A stretch of 64,000 nt of DNA. Origin: Chryseobacterium tructae. GTDB lineage: Bacteria > Bacteroidota > Bacteroidia > Flavobacteriales > Weeksellaceae. Each line of letters opens with the position of its first letter. The first letter of the stretch is position 1. Positions 63,416-64,000 of the stretch are shown here, one piece after another. The stretch spans positions 3,038,001-3,102,000 of the forward strand of contig NZ_JAUFQR010000001.1 of assembly GCF_030409875.1 (NCBI RefSeq), in the 5' to 3' direction. Under the pieces are notes generated by a model. That model had not been told where the DNA came from and ran no database searches. It worked only from the letters and a program-made list of their open reading frames with translations. The position numbers and the translations under genes were made by a program.

Positions 63416-64000
63416 ATGAATACATCATTTGAACGTTATCAGTGTCAGATTGCTTTACCGGGATTTGGTATAGCTTCACAGGAGCTGCTGAAAAATGCTA
63501 AAGTTCTTATTGTAGGAATGGGAGGTCTCGGGTGTCCCACTGCTCAATATCTTGCATCCTCCGGTGTGGGCACTATTGGTATTGCAGATGATGATATTGT
63601 TTCTTTGAGCAATCTTCACCGCCAAATTTTATATACTCCAGATGATGTGGACGCTTATAAGGTGGACATTGCCGCTAAAAGATTGAAACTTCAAAACCCT
63701 TCCGTTACCCTTATTCCTTATCGATTGCGAATCACTGATGCCAATGTCATGGGACTTATTTCAGAGTTTGATCTCATTATTGAAGGAACAGATAATTTTG
63801 AAACCAAATGTCTGTTGAATGACGCTTGTGTCTTAGCAGGAAAGCCCTTAGTATATGGAGCTATTTATCAACATGAAGGTCAGGTAAGCATCTGGAATGC
63901 TTTACAAAAGGATGGTACCTATTCTCCTAATTATCGCGATGTTTTTCCTAATGCAGAAGAATCTCAGGTTCCCAACTGCCGGGAAGGCGGCGTAATCCCA
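63416..64000 (+). CDS. HesA/MoeB/ThiF family adenylyltransferase (3' end outside window)
   Basis: The frame from ATG 63416 is open to the window end (195 codons). It reads RYQCQIALPGFG, then the ATP-binding LIVGMGGLGCPTAQYLASSGVGTIGIADDDIVSLSNLHRQ, and ends before the catalytic Cys region typical of MoeB/ThiF. Such proteins activate sulfur-carrier proteins (MoaD in cofactor synthesis or ThiS in thiamine synthesis) by C-terminal adenylation. The position behind moaA-moeA-moaC-mobA favours a MoeB role; a C-terminal rhodanese domain could follow outside the window. Confidence 0.88.
   Translation, partial: MNTSFERYQCQIALPGFGIASQELLKNAKVLIVGMGGLGCPTAQYLASSGVGTIGIADDDIVSLSNLHRQILYTPDDVDAYKVDIAAKRLKLQNPSVTLIPYRLRITDANVMGLISEFDLIIEGTDNFETKCLLNDACVLAGKPLVYGAIYQHEGQVSIWNALQKDGTYSPNYRDVFPNAEESQVPNCREGGVIP

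Overview
The window is low-G+C bacterial chromosome (by eye in the mid-30s percent) and looks like a member of the Flavobacteriia close to Chryseobacterium (Bacteroidota). The evidence is the Bacteroidota promoter element TAnnTTTG before several genes, the general lack of strong Shine-Dalgarno sequences, and lineage-typical families: GldI, GLPGLI, DUF4294, DUF6952, Reg_prop/Y_Y_Y sensor kinases, AraC-heavy regulation, a KDO8PS-like DAHP synthase fused to chorismate mutase, and a Tet(X)-like flavoprotein. No rRNA, tRNA, CRISPR array, prophage or insertion sequence was recognised.

Layout. 1-9 kb: a secreted DUF922 protein and lipoprotein, rsmG, a GLPGLI protein, an aspartate-type aminotransferase, a two-domain M16 protease, a peroxiredoxin with a clear promoter, and a thioredoxin/DUF6952 pair. 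9-20 kb: a Bax inhibitor-1 family protein, a LuxC-like acyl-CoA reductase divergent from a ferredoxin, the serine block serC-serA-DUF1015, and three tandem M28 peptidases, the first of which has lost key active-site residues. 20-30 kb: small membrane and secreted proteins, an aspartyl protease with PDZ, a cyclophilin-FKBP fusion next to gldI, ilvE, mnmD, a Nudix hydrolase, an M42 peptidase and rpe. 30-32 kb: a compact RiPP-like locus with a 73-residue secreted precursor ending in CPACGMG, a DUF692/MNIO iron enzyme starting 4 nt later, and a DUF1772 membrane protein. 32-40 kb: ndk, a possible sigma-54-driven short transcript, rsgA, DAHP synthase-chorismate mutase, dnaX with an A11 slip site, and a TetR gene behind an alpha-oxoamine synthase (serine palmitoyltransferase/cysteate acyltransferase type). 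40-59 kb: a regulatory and envelope region with four AraC proteins, a Crp/Fnr protein, a propeller sensor kinase with its response regulator, a TPR-HTH protein, an MFS transporter, a serine hydrolase, DoxX-type proteins and the Tet(X)-like monooxygenase. 59-64 kb: molybdenum cofactor genes moaA-moeA-moaC-mobA and the start of a moeB/thiF-type gene.

The most interesting locus is the precursor/MNIO pair, which has no separate partner protein gene. The dnaX run, which would end the short product exactly after the clamp-loader domains, and the Tet(X)-like gene come next.

Caution: eight protein-coding genes are broken by indels. Seven are single-base losses in 2-4 nt homopolymers; moeA carries six homopolymer expansions within about 130 bp. 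This looks more like sequencing or assembly error than gene decay, and it also weakens the dnaX interpretation.
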